This document shows, piece by piece, positions 8,514 to 19,906 of a DNA stretch of 64,000 nucleotides. Numbering within the stretch: the stretch's first letter is position 1; each line of letters opens with the position of its first letter. Origin of the DNA: Thalassotalea sp. (GTDB taxonomy: Bacteria; Pseudomonadota; Gammaproteobacteria; Enterobacterales; Alteromonadaceae); NCBI GenBank assembly GCA_029237915.1, contig JAQWHD010000037.1, forward strand, positions 1 to 64,000, written 5' to 3'. A model generated the notes under the pieces. That model ran no database searches and was not told the DNA's origin. It worked only from the letters and a program-made list of their open reading frames with translations. Made by a program: the position numbers and the translations under genes.

Positions 8514-8924
8514 CTATTTACTGGTAACAACAATCAGTTGTGGAACCTTGATATGTGCCAAGTCAGTAATTTGAGTATTCATTTGATATTTCTTAACCGA
8601 ACGTTTATTCAAATAATCAAAGGTATCATTGGCTTGATACTTAGCGGTAAACGCAACAATATTCATACCATTACAGCGATTATTTCGTGTAACTAACTTA
8701 GCTTTTTTATTGTCAGATACCTTAGAGCCAGGTAAGACTAAATCAATTCGTTTCATTGTTGTACTTAGATCATTTTGCGCAGCCGCAACACATATTTTCG
8801 TCGCTAGGCTATTATCGCCAGCTTGAAATGTGACATTTGAATCGCTAGCCAAAGCATGCGAATTGATAAATACGCTTGATAATACAAGCAGTTGTAAATA
8901 TTTGCTGAAATGTTTCATATCCAT
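8514..8924 (-). CDS. Secreted DUF3718-like protein, function unknown
   Basis: A 136-residue protein with a signal peptide (about residues 1-26, ending SHALA). The mature part begins VTFQAGDNSLATKICVAAAQND and contains two cysteines (in KICVA and NNRCNG) that may form a disulfide in the periplasm. The pattern resembles the DUF3718 family of small periplasmic proteins found in Alteromonadales; that match is from memory, not a search. It stands alone on the minus strand with about 215 bp upstream that hold no gene. Confidence 0.65.
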   Translation of the reverse strand: MDMKHFSKYLQLLVLSSVFINSHALASDSNVTFQAGDNSLATKICVAAAQNDLSTTMKRIDLVLPGSKVSDNKKAKLVTRNNRCNGMNIVAFTAKYQANDTFDYLNKRSVKKYQMNTQITDLAHIKVPQLIVVTSK

Positions 8925-9140
8925 ACCCTTCTCTTATTACAGAATAAATCCGTGATATGTATAATTTTAAGTTAGTCGTGTTAAAATTTATGAGTAAAAG
9001 GTGAATAATACCTTAATAATTAATTTACTATAAAAAGCACCTAGTCAGCTGATTTTTGGGTAAATTAGTTATAATGATAATATGTAAAAATATCATCATC
9101 ATATAAAGTTAAGCTTTTATTCAGCCTATTTATTAATGAA

Positions 9141-10172
9141 TTAATCAGCACTCGATTTTTTATCTAAACCAAAATGAATATAAGCACTATCCGTGGCGAT
9201 ACGTCCGCGTGGCGTACGCTGTAAAAAACCTTGTTGGATTAGAAATGGTTCAATAACGTCTTCAATGGTTTCTCGCTCTTCACCAATAGCTGCGGCTACG
9301 TTGTCGAGGCCAACAGGACCGCCGCCAAACTTATCAATAATTGCGAGTAATAATTTTCGATCCATTAGATCAAAACCTTCGGTATCAACTTCAAGCATAT
9401 TCAGCGCTTTCGAGGCAGTATCGTTACCAACCGAGCCAGGCGCTTTTACCTCTGCATAATCGCGAACTCGGCGTAATAATCGGTTAGCAATTCGAGGCGT
9501 TCCACGAGAGCGTTTAGCAACTTCTAGCGCTCCTTGTTGCTGTAAATCAACATTAAGAAAGTGCGCTGAGCGAGCTACAATATCGGTTAAGTCCTCTACT
9601 TTATAAAACTCTAGGCGTTGCACTATACCAAAACGATCTCTTAACGGTGACGTTAACGAGCCAGCTCTGGTGGTTGCACCAATTAAAGTAAAGGCAGGTA
9701 GGTCTAATTTTATTGAACGAGCAGCTGGCCCTTCGCCAATCATAATATCAAGTTGGTAATCTTCCATTGCGGGATAAAGAATTTCTTCAACTACAGGGCT
9801 AAGGCGATGAATTTCATCAATAAAAAGTACATCATTTTCTTCTAAATTAGTTAGAAGCGCAGCTAAGTCTCCAGCTTTTTCAAGCACGGGGCCTGATGTA
9901 GTACGTATGTTAACGCCCATTTCATTGGCCACAATGTTCGCTAATGTGGTTTTACCTAAACCAGGGGGGCCGAAAATAAGTAAGTGATCTAAAGGTTCAT
10001 TTCGATTTTTCGCCGCTTGAATGAATATTTCCATTTGCTCTTTTACATGGTCTTGACCGGTATAATCAGCAAGTAATTTAGGGCGAATTGCACGATCAAT
10101 CGTTTCTTCCTCACGACTGGCTGTGGGCTCTATTATTCTGTCTGGCTGTACCATGCGATCGGCTTCAATCAT
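9141..10172 (-). CDS. ruvB: RuvB, Holliday-junction branch-migration helicase
   Basis: A 343-residue AAA+ motor. Walker A is GPPGLGKTT, Walker B is DEIHR, sensor 1 is in LIGATTRAG, and the C-terminal winged helix (about 265-335) ends [16 protein letters not shown]. With RuvA it drives branch migration at Holliday junctions. The length is typical. It lies downstream of ruvA on the same strand after a gap of about 90 bp. Confidence 0.98.
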   Translation of the reverse strand: MIEADRMVQPDRIIEPTASREEETIDRAIRPKLLADYTGQDHVKEQMEIFIQAAKNRNEPLDHLLIFGPPGLGKTTLANIVANEMGVNIRTTSGPVLEKAGDLAALLTNLEENDVLFIDEIHRLSPVVEEILYPAMEDYQLDIMIGEGPAARSIKLDLPAFTLIGATTRAGSLTSPLRDRFGIVQRLEFYKVEDLTDIVARSAHFLNVDLQQQGALEVAKRSRGTPRIANRLLRRVRDYAEVKAPGSVGNDTASKALNMLEVDTEGFDLMDRKLLLAIIDKFGGGPVGLDNVAAAIGEERETIEDVIEPFLIQQGFLQRTPRGRIATDSAYIHFGLDKKSSAD

Positions 10173-10265
10173 AATATTCTATTAATTCTTATTTCGGTTG
10201 TTGTTCTGCTTGATTGGTTGTTCTGTGTCATTGCTTTGAGCATTATATCTTTATTTAGTGCAAGG

Positions 10266-10892
10266 CTATAGCATTGACTTTAAGGCGTCACGAATTAATT
10301 CTTCACTAGTTTTGTCATCAGCATAAATCGCCCTCACGGCTTTATCTGCCTGGTTTAATTTATAACCTAAAGACACTAGTGCGTTAATCGCATCGTCTTT
10401 GTGATTAGTTATACTAACAATACTAGACTCTGTACTAATGGTATCAATAGCCATACCATCGGTTACAGGGGTCGCAATGTCTTGCCCCCAATCTTTTAAC
10501 TTGTCGCGCATTTCAATCAGTAAACGCTCAGCTGTTTTTTTACCAACCCCAGGTATTCTTACTATGGTGGCAACGTCATCAAGATTTACGCAATGAACGA
10601 ACTGCGATGAAGACATATTTGATAAAATCGCAAGACCAAGCTTAGGCCCTACGCCATTAACTTTAATGAGTAAGCGGAATAATTTTCGCTCGGTAGTATT
10701 AGCAAAACCATATAGTAGTTGGGCATCTTCGCGCACAACAAAGTGAGTATAAATAATGGCTTCTTTATCGAGAGCGGGTAAATGATAAAAACTGGTCATT
10801 GGTAAGGTAACTTCGTAACCTACACCATTACATTCAAGTAGTATTTCAGGGGCTTGCTTGTCAACAAGAATGCCGCGTAAACGTCCAATCAC
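10266..10892 (-). CDS. ruvA: RuvA, Holliday-junction binding subunit
   Basis: A 208-residue protein with three domains: the OB fold ([12 protein letters not shown]...), the paired helix-hairpin-helix region (ending [20 protein letters not shown]) that contacts junction DNA, and a C-terminal domain (about 160-208) that binds RuvB. It forms tetramers on the junction and loads RuvB. The linker before domain III is of usual length. Confidence 0.98.
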   Translation of the reverse strand: MIGRLRGILVDKQAPEILLECNGVGYEVTLPMTSFYHLPALDKEAIIYTHFVVREDAQLLYGFANTTERKLFRLLIKVNGVGPKLGLAILSNMSSSQFVHCVNLDDVATIVRIPGVGKKTAERLLIEMRDKLKDWGQDIATPVTDGMAIDTISTESSIVSITNHKDDAINALVSLGYKLNQADKAVRAIYADDKTSEELIRDALKSML

Positions 10893-11042
10893 TAGACTAT
10901 CCTTTCGCTTTTTATAGTTTTATATAGGCACACAATAACACTGTATAAATATATAGTAAATATAAAATCTACTGTTTGCAAAAATCTTTAATTGTGTCTG
11001 TAAATGTTTACTTTATTAAATTGATATTAGCTAGGTTGGCAG

Positions 11043-11570
11043 CTAGCGCAGTCTGCCTCGAACTGTTTTCTTGGCTCTACCAGCAAGTTTTATAAGTGAG
11101 TCATTGCTGTGTGCATGACATATTGCCACTGCCAACGCATCAGCTGCATCTTCTTGCGGTGTTGATGGTAGTTTTAAAAACGCTTTGACCATATGTTGAA
11201 CTTGAGTTTTATCCGCGGCACCAGTACCTACAACAGCTTGTTTGATTTGTCTGGCCGAGTATTCAGCAACTTCAATACCACAGTTAGTTGCCGCAACGAT
11301 TGCAGCGCCACGAGCTTGGCCTAGCTTTAACGCCCCACCAGGGTTTAAGCCCATAAAGATTTGCTCAATGGCGAACATATCTGGTTTAAATTGTAAAATT
11401 AGCTCAGAAACACCGGCAAATATAATTTGTAAGCGCTGCGGATGATTATCACCGGCTGATAAAGTTTTAATGCAGCCACTGCCAAGGTAGTTAAAATTTC
11501 TACCTTGTTTTTCAATCACCCCGTACCCGGTTAAACGCGAACCAGGATCTATGCCTAAAATTATGCTCAT
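11043..11570 (-). CDS. ruvC: RuvC, Holliday-junction resolvase
   Basis: A 175-residue RNase H-fold endonuclease that cleaves Holliday junctions symmetrically. The four acidic catalytic positions are visible: Asp in [12 protein letters not shown], Glu in FAIEQIFMG, and two Asp in [15 protein letters not shown] terminator between aspS and ruvC and a 150-bp gap to ruvA suggest separate transcription. In E. coli nudB and yebC sit between aspS and ruvC; both are absent here. Confidence 0.98.
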   Translation of the reverse strand: MSIILGIDPGSRLTGYGVIEKQGRNFNYLGSGCIKTLSAGDNHPQRLQIIFAGVSELILQFKPDMFAIEQIFMGLNPGGALKLGQARGAAIVAATNCGIEVAEYSARQIKQAVVGTGAADKTQVQHMVKAFLKLPSTPQEDAADALAVAICHAHSNDSLIKLAGRAKKTVRGRLR

Positions 11571-11640
11571 TTGTTTTTATGCCAAATCAATTATGTTTGC
11601 CTGTTGCCATATAACCATCATAGTAGGGTATTTTATAGAT

Positions 11641-11674
11641 AAAAAAAATGGCTGATTATGATAATCAGCCATTT
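11641..11674 (-). terminator. Rho-independent terminator after aspS
   Basis: AAATGGCTGAT pairs with ATCAGCCATTT in a near-perfect palindrome. On the minus strand it is followed by eight T residues (plus-strand A tract 11641-11648). It lies about 50 bp after the aspS stop codon. Confidence 0.85.
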
Positions 11675-11720
11675 AAATTTATCTAATCTATTTTAGGGCT
11701 ATCAGCCAACTAAAATAAAA

Positions 11721-13523
11721 CTACTCTGCGTCAGTTTCTTCAGATGCTTCTTCAGTTTCTTCTGCTGGAATAGCTTGTACGCCTAGCTCAACTAATTGTG
11801 CAGGGTTTGCTCTGCCTGGTGCATTCGTTAATGGACAAGCCGCTGTTGTCGTTTTAGGGAATGCCATAACGTCACGAATTGATGTTGCGCCTGTCATAAG
11901 CATAACAATGCGGTCTAAACCAAACGCTAAACCTGCATGCGGAGGCGTACCGTAACGTAATGCCTCTAATAAGAAGCCAAATTTCTCTTGTGCTTCTTCA
12001 TCACTAATACCTAGAATTCTAAATACCGCAGCTTGCATGTCAGCATCATGGATACGTACTGAACCACCGCCTAACTCACAACCATTTAATACCATGTCGT
12101 AAGCATTTGATAATGCGCCTACTGGGTTTGCTTCTAACTCTTGTGCATTAAGTTTAGATGGTGCTGTAAATGGGTGATGCAATGCGTGCATGCCACCATT
12201 AATTTCTTCAAACATAGGGAAGTCTACAACCCAAAGAGGTTTCCACTCATCAGAGACTAAATCTAAATCTTCACCTAACTTAAGACGAAGCGCACCTAAT
12301 GATTCAGTTACGATACTGTATGTATCAGCACCGAAGAAAAGGATATCGCCGGTAGCAGCATTAGTGCGAGATAATAACTCGTTTACCGCGTCGTCAGATA
12401 AGAATTTCAAAATTGGTGATTGTAAACCATCACGACCAGCTGCTAAGTCATTAACTTTTAACCACGGCATACCTTTAGCGCCGTAAATGCCAACATACTT
12501 AGTTAAATCATCTATTTTCTTACGAGAAAATTGTGCCGCAGCACCAGGTGCTTTAATCACAGATACACGACCTTTAGGGTCGTTTGCAGGATTTGCCAAG
12601 ACTTTAAATTCAACGTCTTTAACAATATCAGCAATATCAACGATTTCTAATGGGTTACGTAAATCAGGCTTATCTGAACCAAAACGTGTCATCGCTTCAG
12701 CGTAAGTCATTTGCGGGAATGTGCCTAAATCAACATTAAGTAATGATCTAAATAATTCATGGACCATTTTCTCAGCTACATCCATCACTTGCTCGGCGCT
12801 CATGAATGATGTTTCGATATCAATTTGAGTAAATTCAGGTTGACGATCAGCACGTAAATCTTCATCACGGAAACATTTAACGATTTGGTAGTAACGCTCC
12901 ATACCCGACATCATTAGCAATTGCTTAAACAACTGAGGTGATTGTGGTAATGCGAAGAAGTTACCTTTTTGAGTACGTGATGGTACTAAGTAATCACGAG
13001 CACCTTCAGGCGTAGCTGCAGTAAGAATTGGTGTTTCAATATCCATGAAACCTTGGTTCTCTAATGAAGCGCGAACTTGTGACGTTACTTTGGCACGAAA
13101 ACGTAAACGCTCAGTCATTTCTGGGCGACGTAAATCTAAGTAACGATATTTTAAACGTTGCTCTTCAGAGTTCTTTTGATGATTATCTAACGTTAACGGT
13201 AGAGGAGCAGCTTTATTTAAAATATTTAATTCTAAACCAAGTACTTCAATTGCGCCGGTAGCCATGTCTTTATTTACTTGGCTTTCTGGACGAGCGCGAA
13301 CTTTACCTTTAATTTGTACACAGAACTCATTACGTAATGTATTTGCTGTTGCTAATACTTCTTGTAAATCTGGGTCAAAAACAACCTGTACAATACCTTC
13401 ACGGTCGCGCAAATCAACGAAGATCACCGCACCTAAATCTCGACGACGGTTTACCCAACCACATAGTGTAACTTCTTGACCAACGTGAGATTCATTTACC
13501 TCACCACAAAATAGGCTTCGCAT
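11721..13523 (-). CDS. aspS: Aspartyl-tRNA synthetase
   Basis: A 600-residue class IIb synthetase of bacterial type. It has an N-terminal OB anticodon-binding domain (about 1-110), class II catalytic motifs including [12 protein letters not shown] and [18 protein letters not shown], a bacterial GAD insertion (about 290-420) and motif 3 [13 protein letters not shown] near the C terminus. The tail is Glu-rich ([13 protein letters not shown]). It charges tRNA-Asp. Confidence 0.98.
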   Translation of the reverse strand: MRSLFCGEVNESHVGQEVTLCGWVNRRRDLGAVIFVDLRDREGIVQVVFDPDLQEVLATANTLRNEFCVQIKGKVRARPESQVNKDMATGAIEVLGLELNILNKAAPLPLTLDNHQKNSEEQRLKYRYLDLRRPEMTERLRFRAKVTSQVRASLENQGFMDIETPILTAATPEGARDYLVPSRTQKGNFFALPQSPQLFKQLLMMSGMERYYQIVKCFRDEDLRADRQPEFTQIDIETSFMSAEQVMDVAEKMVHELFRSLLNVDLGTFPQMTYAEAMTRFGSDKPDLRNPLEIVDIADIVKDVEFKVLANPANDPKGRVSVIKAPGAAAQFSRKKIDDLTKYVGIYGAKGMPWLKVNDLAAGRDGLQSPILKFLSDDAVNELLSRTNAATGDILFFGADTYSIVTESLGALRLKLGEDLDLVSDEWKPLWVVDFPMFEEINGGMHALHHPFTAPSKLNAQELEANPVGALSNAYDMVLNGCELGGGSVRIHDADMQAAVFRILGISDEEAQEKFGFLLEALRYGTPPHAGLAFGLDRIVMLMTGATSIRDVMAFPKTTTAACPLTNAPGRANPAQLVELGVQAIPAEETEEASEETDAE

Positions 13524-13762
13524 TGTTTATTTATCCTGACTTACAATTTAAATTTGATTGAGGCTCAAACCGAAAAATATTAATTAACATTCGTCAATTT
13601 CATTCGAAAATGGAGTATTGATTGTGATAACACAATTACAAATTCGGGAGCACTTTTTAAGCGCCGTATTATATAACAACTAGCGCTAATGTCACCTCAA
13701 TTAACTTTAGATAAAGGCAATTAACTTAACAAAGGTGTATATAAGCACTAATTTGGCAGAGG

Positions 13763-16624
13763 TTAATCTGCTTTTGGCGTTAAATCATTGAGCAAGTAGC
13801 TGTTTTTGCCAGTGGATTTGACCTTATACATCAAGGTATCTGCGGCTTCAATCAACTGTTCTTCACTAGTTCCATCATTTGGGTAGATAGAGATGCCAAT
13901 ACTGGCACCTATATTTACCTGGTGATCCTTTAATTGTATGGGGGTAGAGAGCAAATTAATTATCTTCTGGGCTACCGTTGTAGCTCCTTCAATATTGTGG
14001 ATATTATTGAGTAGTAATAAAAATTCATCGCCACCAAATCTAGATACTAAGTCGGATTCACGTACCGAGCTTTGTAATATCCGACCAATTTCAATCAAGA
14101 GTTCATCGCCAACATTGTGGCCGAAGCTATCATTAACCGCTTTAAAGCCATCAATATCAATAAACAGTACAGCAAGGATTTGCTCTTGTCTTTTATGTAG
14201 TAAGATGTTTTTAGATAATAACTTGGCAAACAAACCACGGTTAGCTAAGCCCGTTAATAAATCATGGCTTGCTGTATGTCGTAGTTTTTCCTCGAGCACT
14301 CGTCGAATATTGACCTCCGTGCGCATTTTATAGGCCCAGAATAAAATACAAGCAACAACAAATAATACAATAAAGCCTACTTGAAGTGACGTTCGCACTA
14401 CCGTATCGCGATCTAGTCCTTCCTTAATAATTGATCGTAGCCAAAAATCTCTAATATTATCCATATCCGCTGCAGAAATATTATTAATTCCTTTATTTAA
14501 AATGGCCGCCAACTGATCGTATTTATTATTAATTGCGATATGGTTTAGTTCTGGTGGAATATCCGTTAAATACCTAATACCAAAAGTATTAATACTGTAA
14601 TCGATAACCATATTGGTTAACACCGGATGAAAATCTATGTATAAATCGATTTCACCTTCGGTTAACAGCTTTGCACCTTCTTCGATGGTATCAACAATGG
14701 TTAACTGAATTTGAGGCTGATACTTATGCAAATAATCAATCGCTTTATAACCATAAGGAATTGCCACCTTATAGCCATGGAGGGAGTCGACATTATCAAT
14801 TTCATCGTTCAAACTATTGCGCCCGATAACACCCCAAGGAATTGACATATATTCTTTAGTAAAGTGCATAGTGCCTTTGCGATCTTTGGTTGGCGTCATC
14901 CCCAAGATAAGATCAGTTTTGTTATTCAAATAATCGGAATACAGTAAGTTCCAACTTGGATAGAACTTATAGTTAAACTCGACACCTGTTCGCTGGGCTA
15001 TAAGGTTTAATATGTCGATGTGGATGCCTTTAGGCTCGCCGTTATCTAAAAATTCAAACGGTTTGTAACTGTCTAATATGCCGACATCAAATTGCGATTT
15101 TTTTGATAAAAACTTAATTTGTTCGCTTGATAAGTCGGCCATATAGTCTGACGAATTAAGCAACAATGATTGATCATATTCAAGCCAAGAATCCGCAATT
15201 ATCTGACGCTCTTCATCACTAGGTATTTGGTCGTTATTGAAAAGATTTATCAAATCTTCATTTTGTATATTTGAAATTGCGTCAAAGTGTATATCGTATC
15301 TTGGCGATAATAACCGCCGGTAAACGGTATTTAAATTAGCTTTACGGATCTCTGTTTCAATCACATCGACACTAGCAATAAAAGCAGTAATTTCACCTTC
15401 CCGCTCAGCTTTGATCATTCTTTTTACTTCAAAAAATTTAACCAACTCTATCTCAGGATATCGTTGTTGAATGCTTTCAAGATAAGGAGATTCATCATAA
15501 ATACCAAGACGATGACCATTCAAATCTGACATTACTTTAATATGATTATTTTTTTTCGCTACATACACTTGAGCAATTGCAGAGTATATAGGGAATATTC
15601 TGCTGTAATACTCTTCATTACCTTTTGCAAAAGCAATGCCGGCATGAAAGTCTAATAACTGATTCTGCACTAGGCTTAGCGCTTCCTGGCGGCTTACTGC
15701 AATAAATTCAACTTTTTGATTATTTTTTTTAGCCCAAGCTCGCCACAGATCAATAAAAATCCCCTGCGCTTCACCTTTGGAGTCTTGAGCCATATAAGGT
15801 GCATTATTAGGTGTATAACCTAAAGTCACCGCTGATGAATCATTCTTGTATTGATGCCATTTTCGCTCTAACCCTTTAATCGATTTTGAATTAGAACGCT
15901 GTATTTCTATTTTTGCAATGGCAATTAAGTGCGGATCGGAGAGAGATGTACCTATACCAATTTTTCTATCAAGTAAGGTTAAACGATTTGCTAGTGGGTA
16001 GAGTTTTCTTAAACTGGTGTATTCAAAGTAGAGTCGATCACCTTCGTTATCATCAGCAAAAGCCAATATATCTTCAGCAAGTGCCGCTTTATACATAGCC
16101 CCTTTATTTGGATAGTGCTTAATTGCCAGCCAAGGATAATTACTTTTAATATAATCACTTTCAACACTACTTTCGACAGCGCCTATAGTAAATGGTTTTA
16201 ATCCTGAAATTGAGCGTACGTCTCGCATTCTATATGAGAGATAAAAATAACTTTTGGCAGATAAAGATGAGGGCTCTATATGAATTTGCTTACTACGCTC
16301 TGCTGTGGGGATAAGACCTGCATGAAAGTCAATTTCGCCAAGCGAAATCTTTTCTATAGCCTGTTCATAATTGAGGGAAACAAACTTAAGTTTAATGCCG
16401 GTCTCTGACTCAAAGTGTAGCCATAAATCAATAATCAAACCTTCTGCTTTGCCATCTTTAGTAAAATAATAGGGATAAGAGTCTTCTGCATAAGCGACTG
16501 TATAGATTCGATTTTTATCAATAACCGTACTTGCCGAACTTTGTTGTTGTGCATAAGAATTAACTATAAAAAAGTTTATAGCTAAGAGCATAGACAGTAT
16601 CAATATTCGAAAAGATGGGAGCAT
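13763..16624 (-). CDS. Diguanylate cyclase with three periplasmic solute-binding domains (paralogue 1)
   Basis: A 953-residue membrane sensor. After a signal peptide (1-25) come three SBP_bac_3-type domains in series (about 38-260, 268-490 and 515-740), each opening with a similar motif (YTVAYAEDSYPYYF, VTLGYTPNNAPYMA, FDVGILDSYKPFEF). One transmembrane helix (about 752-772) leads to a cytoplasmic GGDEF domain (about 790-945). The active-site GGDEF is intact and an RESD inhibitory site lies five residues before it, so it should make c-di-GMP with product inhibition. Ligands are unknown; such domains often bind amino acids. It has a tandem paralogue at 16802-19618, and both lie between aspS and cmoA. 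Confidence 0.9.
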   Translation of the reverse strand: MLPSFRILILSMLLAINFFIVNSYAQQQSSASTVIDKNRIYTVAYAEDSYPYYFTKDGKAEGLIIDLWLHFESETGIKLKFVSLNYEQAIEKISLGEIDFHAGLIPTAERSKQIHIEPSSLSAKSYFYLSYRMRDVRSISGLKPFTIGAVESSVESDYIKSNYPWLAIKHYPNKGAMYKAALAEDILAFADDNEGDRLYFEYTSLRKLYPLANRLTLLDRKIGIGTSLSDPHLIAIAKIEIQRSNSKSIKGLERKWHQYKNDSSAVTLGYTPNNAPYMAQDSKGEAQGIFIDLWRAWAKKNNQKVEFIAVSRQEALSLVQNQLLDFHAGIAFAKGNEEYYSRIFPIYSAIAQVYVAKKNNHIKVMSDLNGHRLGIYDESPYLESIQQRYPEIELVKFFEVKRMIKAEREGEITAFIASVDVIETEIRKANLNTVYRRLLSPRYDIHFDAISNIQNEDLINLFNNDQIPSDEERQIIADSWLEYDQSLLLNSSDYMADLSSEQIKFLSKKSQFDVGILDSYKPFEFLDNGEPKGIHIDILNLIAQRTGVEFNYKFYPSWNLLYSDYLNNKTDLILGMTPTKDRKGTMHFTKEYMSIPWGVIGRNSLNDEIDNVDSLHGYKVAIPYGYKAIDYLHKYQPQIQLTIVDTIEEGAKLLTEGEIDLYIDFHPVLTNMVIDYSINTFGIRYLTDIPPELNHIAINNKYDQLAAILNKGINNISAADMDNIRDFWLRSIIKEGLDRDTVVRTSLQVGFIVLFVVACILFWAYKMRTEVNIRRVLEEKLRHTASHDLLTGLANRGLFAKLLSKNILLHKRQEQILAVLFIDIDGFKAVNDSFGHNVGDELLIEIGRILQSSVRESDLVSRFGGDEFLLLLNNIHNIEGATTVAQKIINLLSTPIQLKDHQVNIGASIGISIYPNDGTSEEQLIEAADTLMYKVKSTGKNSYLLNDLTPKAD

Positions 16625-16801
16625 TTATATCAAATTATAATTTCATAGGTTACTCACATTCTAGCAATGATTTATAAATATCAAAGCTATAAATCGAATT
16701 TAAACATTATAAGTTATTAAATTTACAGAGTTTAACCTAGAAGTTACAAGTGAGGTTATTGAAAAACACAAGGCGAGTATTACTTTTAGCAAGAGATAAA
16801 C

Positions 16802-19618
16802 TTAACGATTAGCATTAGAGAAGAAGCTATTTTTAGTTTTCTTTTTAACTTCATACATTAAGGCATCTGCATGGGCAATTAAGGTATCAACATTGCTGTT
16901 ATCATCAGGATAGAGTGAAATACCTATGCTAGCACCCACATTGACTTCCTTACCTGAAAAATCGATAGGCTGGCTAATACTGTCGATTATCTTTTTAGCC
17001 ACTTGATGTGCACCATAATAATTATCAATATTTTTTAATAATATTACGAATTCATCACCACCAAATCTAGAAACCACATCTGACTCGCGCACGTTATCAG
17101 TGAGTATTTTACTTAGGGTAACCAGTAACTCATCGCCTAATGCGTGGCCAAAAGTATCATTAACCGCTTTAAAGCCATCAATATCGATAAACAATACCGC
17201 AAGTGACTTTTTATGCCGTTTATGAAAAGAAATTGATTTAGCTAAATAGCGCTCAAATAAGCCCCGGTTTGCTAACTTTGTTAATCCGTCATGAGTGGCT
17301 AAATGTCTAAGTTTATCTTCGAGCTTACGACGTATATCCACTTCTTTTTTTAATCTTCTGTTCCACAGCAAGATACTAACGATAATAACGGCAACGATAA
17401 TGGCAAATGAAAGTGCAATTTGATTAATAACACTTTTATCATAACCCTCTTCTATTATTACCCTTAACCAATAATCTCTGATACTTTCAAGCTCAGATTT
17501 GGATAAAGTATTTATACCTTTATTAATAATTCCTACCAAGGGTCGCAATTCTTTATTCACTGCGATGTGATTTTGTTCAGGTGGGAGTTTATTTAGATAT
17601 TTAATCTTGAAACTTTCAATAGGGTAATCGAGCAGCATATTAGTTAAAATAGGATAGAAATCAACATAAACATCGACTTCATTATCGAGTAATAACTGAG
17701 CGCCCTCTTCGATATCAGCAACAAGTCGAAGACGAATTAAAGGGTAGTTTTTGTTAATGTAATCAATACTTTTATAATCTTGAATAATCGCTACATCTAA
17801 ACCTTGTAAATCGGCTAAGTCAGATATTTTATCTTTATATTTTTCAGCGCCAATCACTCCCCAAGGAGTTTGCCAATACTGTTTAGTAAAGTGCATTTTT
17901 CCTTTTCGCTCTTGCGATGGTGTTAAACCAAGCGAAAGATCAAATTTATCGTTGATAAAGTCATAATACAAATTACTCCAACTATCATAGTAGTGGTACT
18001 CAAACACAAGCCCTGTTTGTTTCGATATATGGTCAAGAATATCGGCGTTGATACCGCTAAACTCTTCATCTTCATTGATAAACTCAACCGGTTTATAGTT
18101 AGATAAAACGCCCACCGAAAAGGTTTTGTTTTTTGACAAAAAGTTAATTTCATCGTTGTCTAAATTCTTTAAATATGAATTAATTTGTTTTAAAGACGTT
18201 TGATTTTTAACTTGCCAGCGGTTTACTATCGACTGTTTTTCTTGGGCTGTGATCAACTTAAAACCATCATATAAAATATTATAAAGTTCAATGTTTTGTA
18301 ATTGACTAAAACTGACGAAACTTATATCAAAATTAGGTGCAAGTAAGGTTTTGTATTCCGCGAGTAAGTTAGCTTGGTTTAACGAGCGATTTGTTGTCTC
18401 TAAAGAAGCACAAAAAGCATCTATTTCGCCCGACTCAATCGACGTTATCATTTGAGGGATATTTGTCATGCGCACAAGTTCAACTTCAGGAAACTGCTCT
18501 TCTATAGTCGTTAAATAGCTAGAGTGTCCGAATACCCCTAAACGTTTACCATTCAAATCGTTGACGGAAATGATATCAGTGCGGGTGTTTTTTACATAAA
18601 TAGAGGAGATGGTATTAAACGTTGTAGCTGCAATATTAAACTTAGCACTATCTTCTTTGGTTAATGGCAGCCCCACATGAGCGTTTATTTTGCCTTGTGC
18701 AACTAGCTCCTTAGCATTTTGAGGTCTAACCGGAATAAACTCAATCTGTTGCCCTGTTTTATCTGCCCACAAGCGCCAAATATCAATAAATATACCGCGC
18801 ACATTACCCTGCTCATCTGAGTCCATAAACGGCGGTACATCATCAGAATAACCGAGTGTGATAGCACCATCAAAATTTGAGAATGAATACCATTTTTCAT
18901 AAATATTATCTTTCTCTTCAGGGGTTATTAAATTTATGCCATCATTTATTTTTTGTATTAATAAGTAGTTATTCTTTTTAACCGCACCACCAAAATTTTG
19001 CTCCGAAATACTTGTTCGATTTGTTAAAGGGTAACGTTTCCTTAAAGTAAGGTAGTGCTCATAGTTTTTATTGTTGTTGTTATGATCAGCAAAGATAAGA
19101 ATTTTTTTAGCTAATACAGCATCATACAATTCGGCTCTCGATTTAAACGAATCTATATTTAACTCAGGATACTGGTTTCTGAAAATATCTTCTTCAACAC
19201 CTCCTGCAATAAGGCCAATAGTATATGGTTGTAAGCTTTTAATCTCATTAGCTGGCTTAAAGCCGATTGGGAAAAAAAGCCAAGATTGATTACTAAAAAT
19301 ATTTTGGGTAAAACTCATTTGCTCACTACGGTCTTGAGTAAAAGCAAGACCCGCATGAAAATCAATTTTACCCTCTTCCACTAAACGTATGCTTTCCAGC
19401 CAAGGCAATGGTACAAACTCAATAGTGGAATTAGTTTTCTGCGCCCAAAGCTGCCAAAAATCAACCATTAAACCTTGCTTTTCATTGTCGTTAACAAAAT
19501 GAAAAGGATAAGAGGTTTCAGAAATGGCCACTTTATATGTATCTTTTGCTAAAGCGCTAGCACTAAGCACAGTTATTAATAGCAAACACAAATATGTAAT
19601 AGATTTAAAAGCTTTCAA
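16802..19618 (-). CDS. Diguanylate cyclase with three periplasmic solute-binding domains (paralogue 2)
   Basis: A 938-residue protein with the same plan as its downstream neighbour: signal peptide (1-24, ending ALA), three SBP_bac_3-type domains (about 27-250, 255-475 and 500-725), a transmembrane helix (about 738-758) and a GGDEF domain (about 780-930). The motif FGGDEF and the RESD inhibitory site are intact. The third binding domain and the GGDEF domain are clearly closer between the two copies than the first two binding domains, so the copies probably sense different ligands but give the same output. A gap of about 175 bp separates the copies, so each may have its own promoter. Confidence 0.9.
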   Translation of the reverse strand: MKAFKSITYLCLLLITVLSASALAKDTYKVAISETSYPFHFVNDNEKQGLMVDFWQLWAQKTNSTIEFVPLPWLESIRLVEEGKIDFHAGLAFTQDRSEQMSFTQNIFSNQSWLFFPIGFKPANEIKSLQPYTIGLIAGGVEEDIFRNQYPELNIDSFKSRAELYDAVLAKKILIFADHNNNNKNYEHYLTLRKRYPLTNRTSISEQNFGGAVKKNNYLLIQKINDGINLITPEEKDNIYEKWYSFSNFDGAITLGYSDDVPPFMDSDEQGNVRGIFIDIWRLWADKTGQQIEFIPVRPQNAKELVAQGKINAHVGLPLTKEDSAKFNIAATTFNTISSIYVKNTRTDIISVNDLNGKRLGVFGHSSYLTTIEEQFPEVELVRMTNIPQMITSIESGEIDAFCASLETTNRSLNQANLLAEYKTLLAPNFDISFVSFSQLQNIELYNILYDGFKLITAQEKQSIVNRWQVKNQTSLKQINSYLKNLDNDEINFLSKNKTFSVGVLSNYKPVEFINEDEEFSGINADILDHISKQTGLVFEYHYYDSWSNLYYDFINDKFDLSLGLTPSQERKGKMHFTKQYWQTPWGVIGAEKYKDKISDLADLQGLDVAIIQDYKSIDYINKNYPLIRLRLVADIEEGAQLLLDNEVDVYVDFYPILTNMLLDYPIESFKIKYLNKLPPEQNHIAVNKELRPLVGIINKGINTLSKSELESIRDYWLRVIIEEGYDKSVINQIALSFAIIVAVIIVSILLWNRRLKKEVDIRRKLEDKLRHLATHDGLTKLANRGLFERYLAKSISFHKRHKKSLAVLFIDIDGFKAVNDTFGHALGDELLVTLSKILTDNVRESDVVSRFGGDEFVILLKNIDNYYGAHQVAKKIIDSISQPIDFSGKEVNVGASIGISLYPDDNSNVDTLIAHADALMYEVKKKTKNSFFSNANR

Positions 19619-19906
19619 AGTTACTCAATAAGTTTGTTTAATCGGAACAATCGTTAACCACTAAAGTGTAGCAAGTGAATGAATTTTAGATACTTTATAT
19701 TTTGATTATAGTTAATTGATAATTAAAATAAAGATAATCACTGCAATGTTTTGTACAAATATATAAATACCTCTTATATGTTGCACCTTAAGCAAATATT
19801 TATCGGTTATATTGTGCTTACCTGCAAAATAGAATGAATGCTAATTGGTATTAAATTTAATTTAAGATAAAATAGTCAGATTAAATAACTATTTACAGTA
19901 TTAGCA

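Noticed and set aside
9061-9110. AT-rich imperfect hairpin downstream of ruvB
   Set aside because: Weak stem of six A/T-rich pairs with no clear T tract; likely chance in AT-rich DNA.
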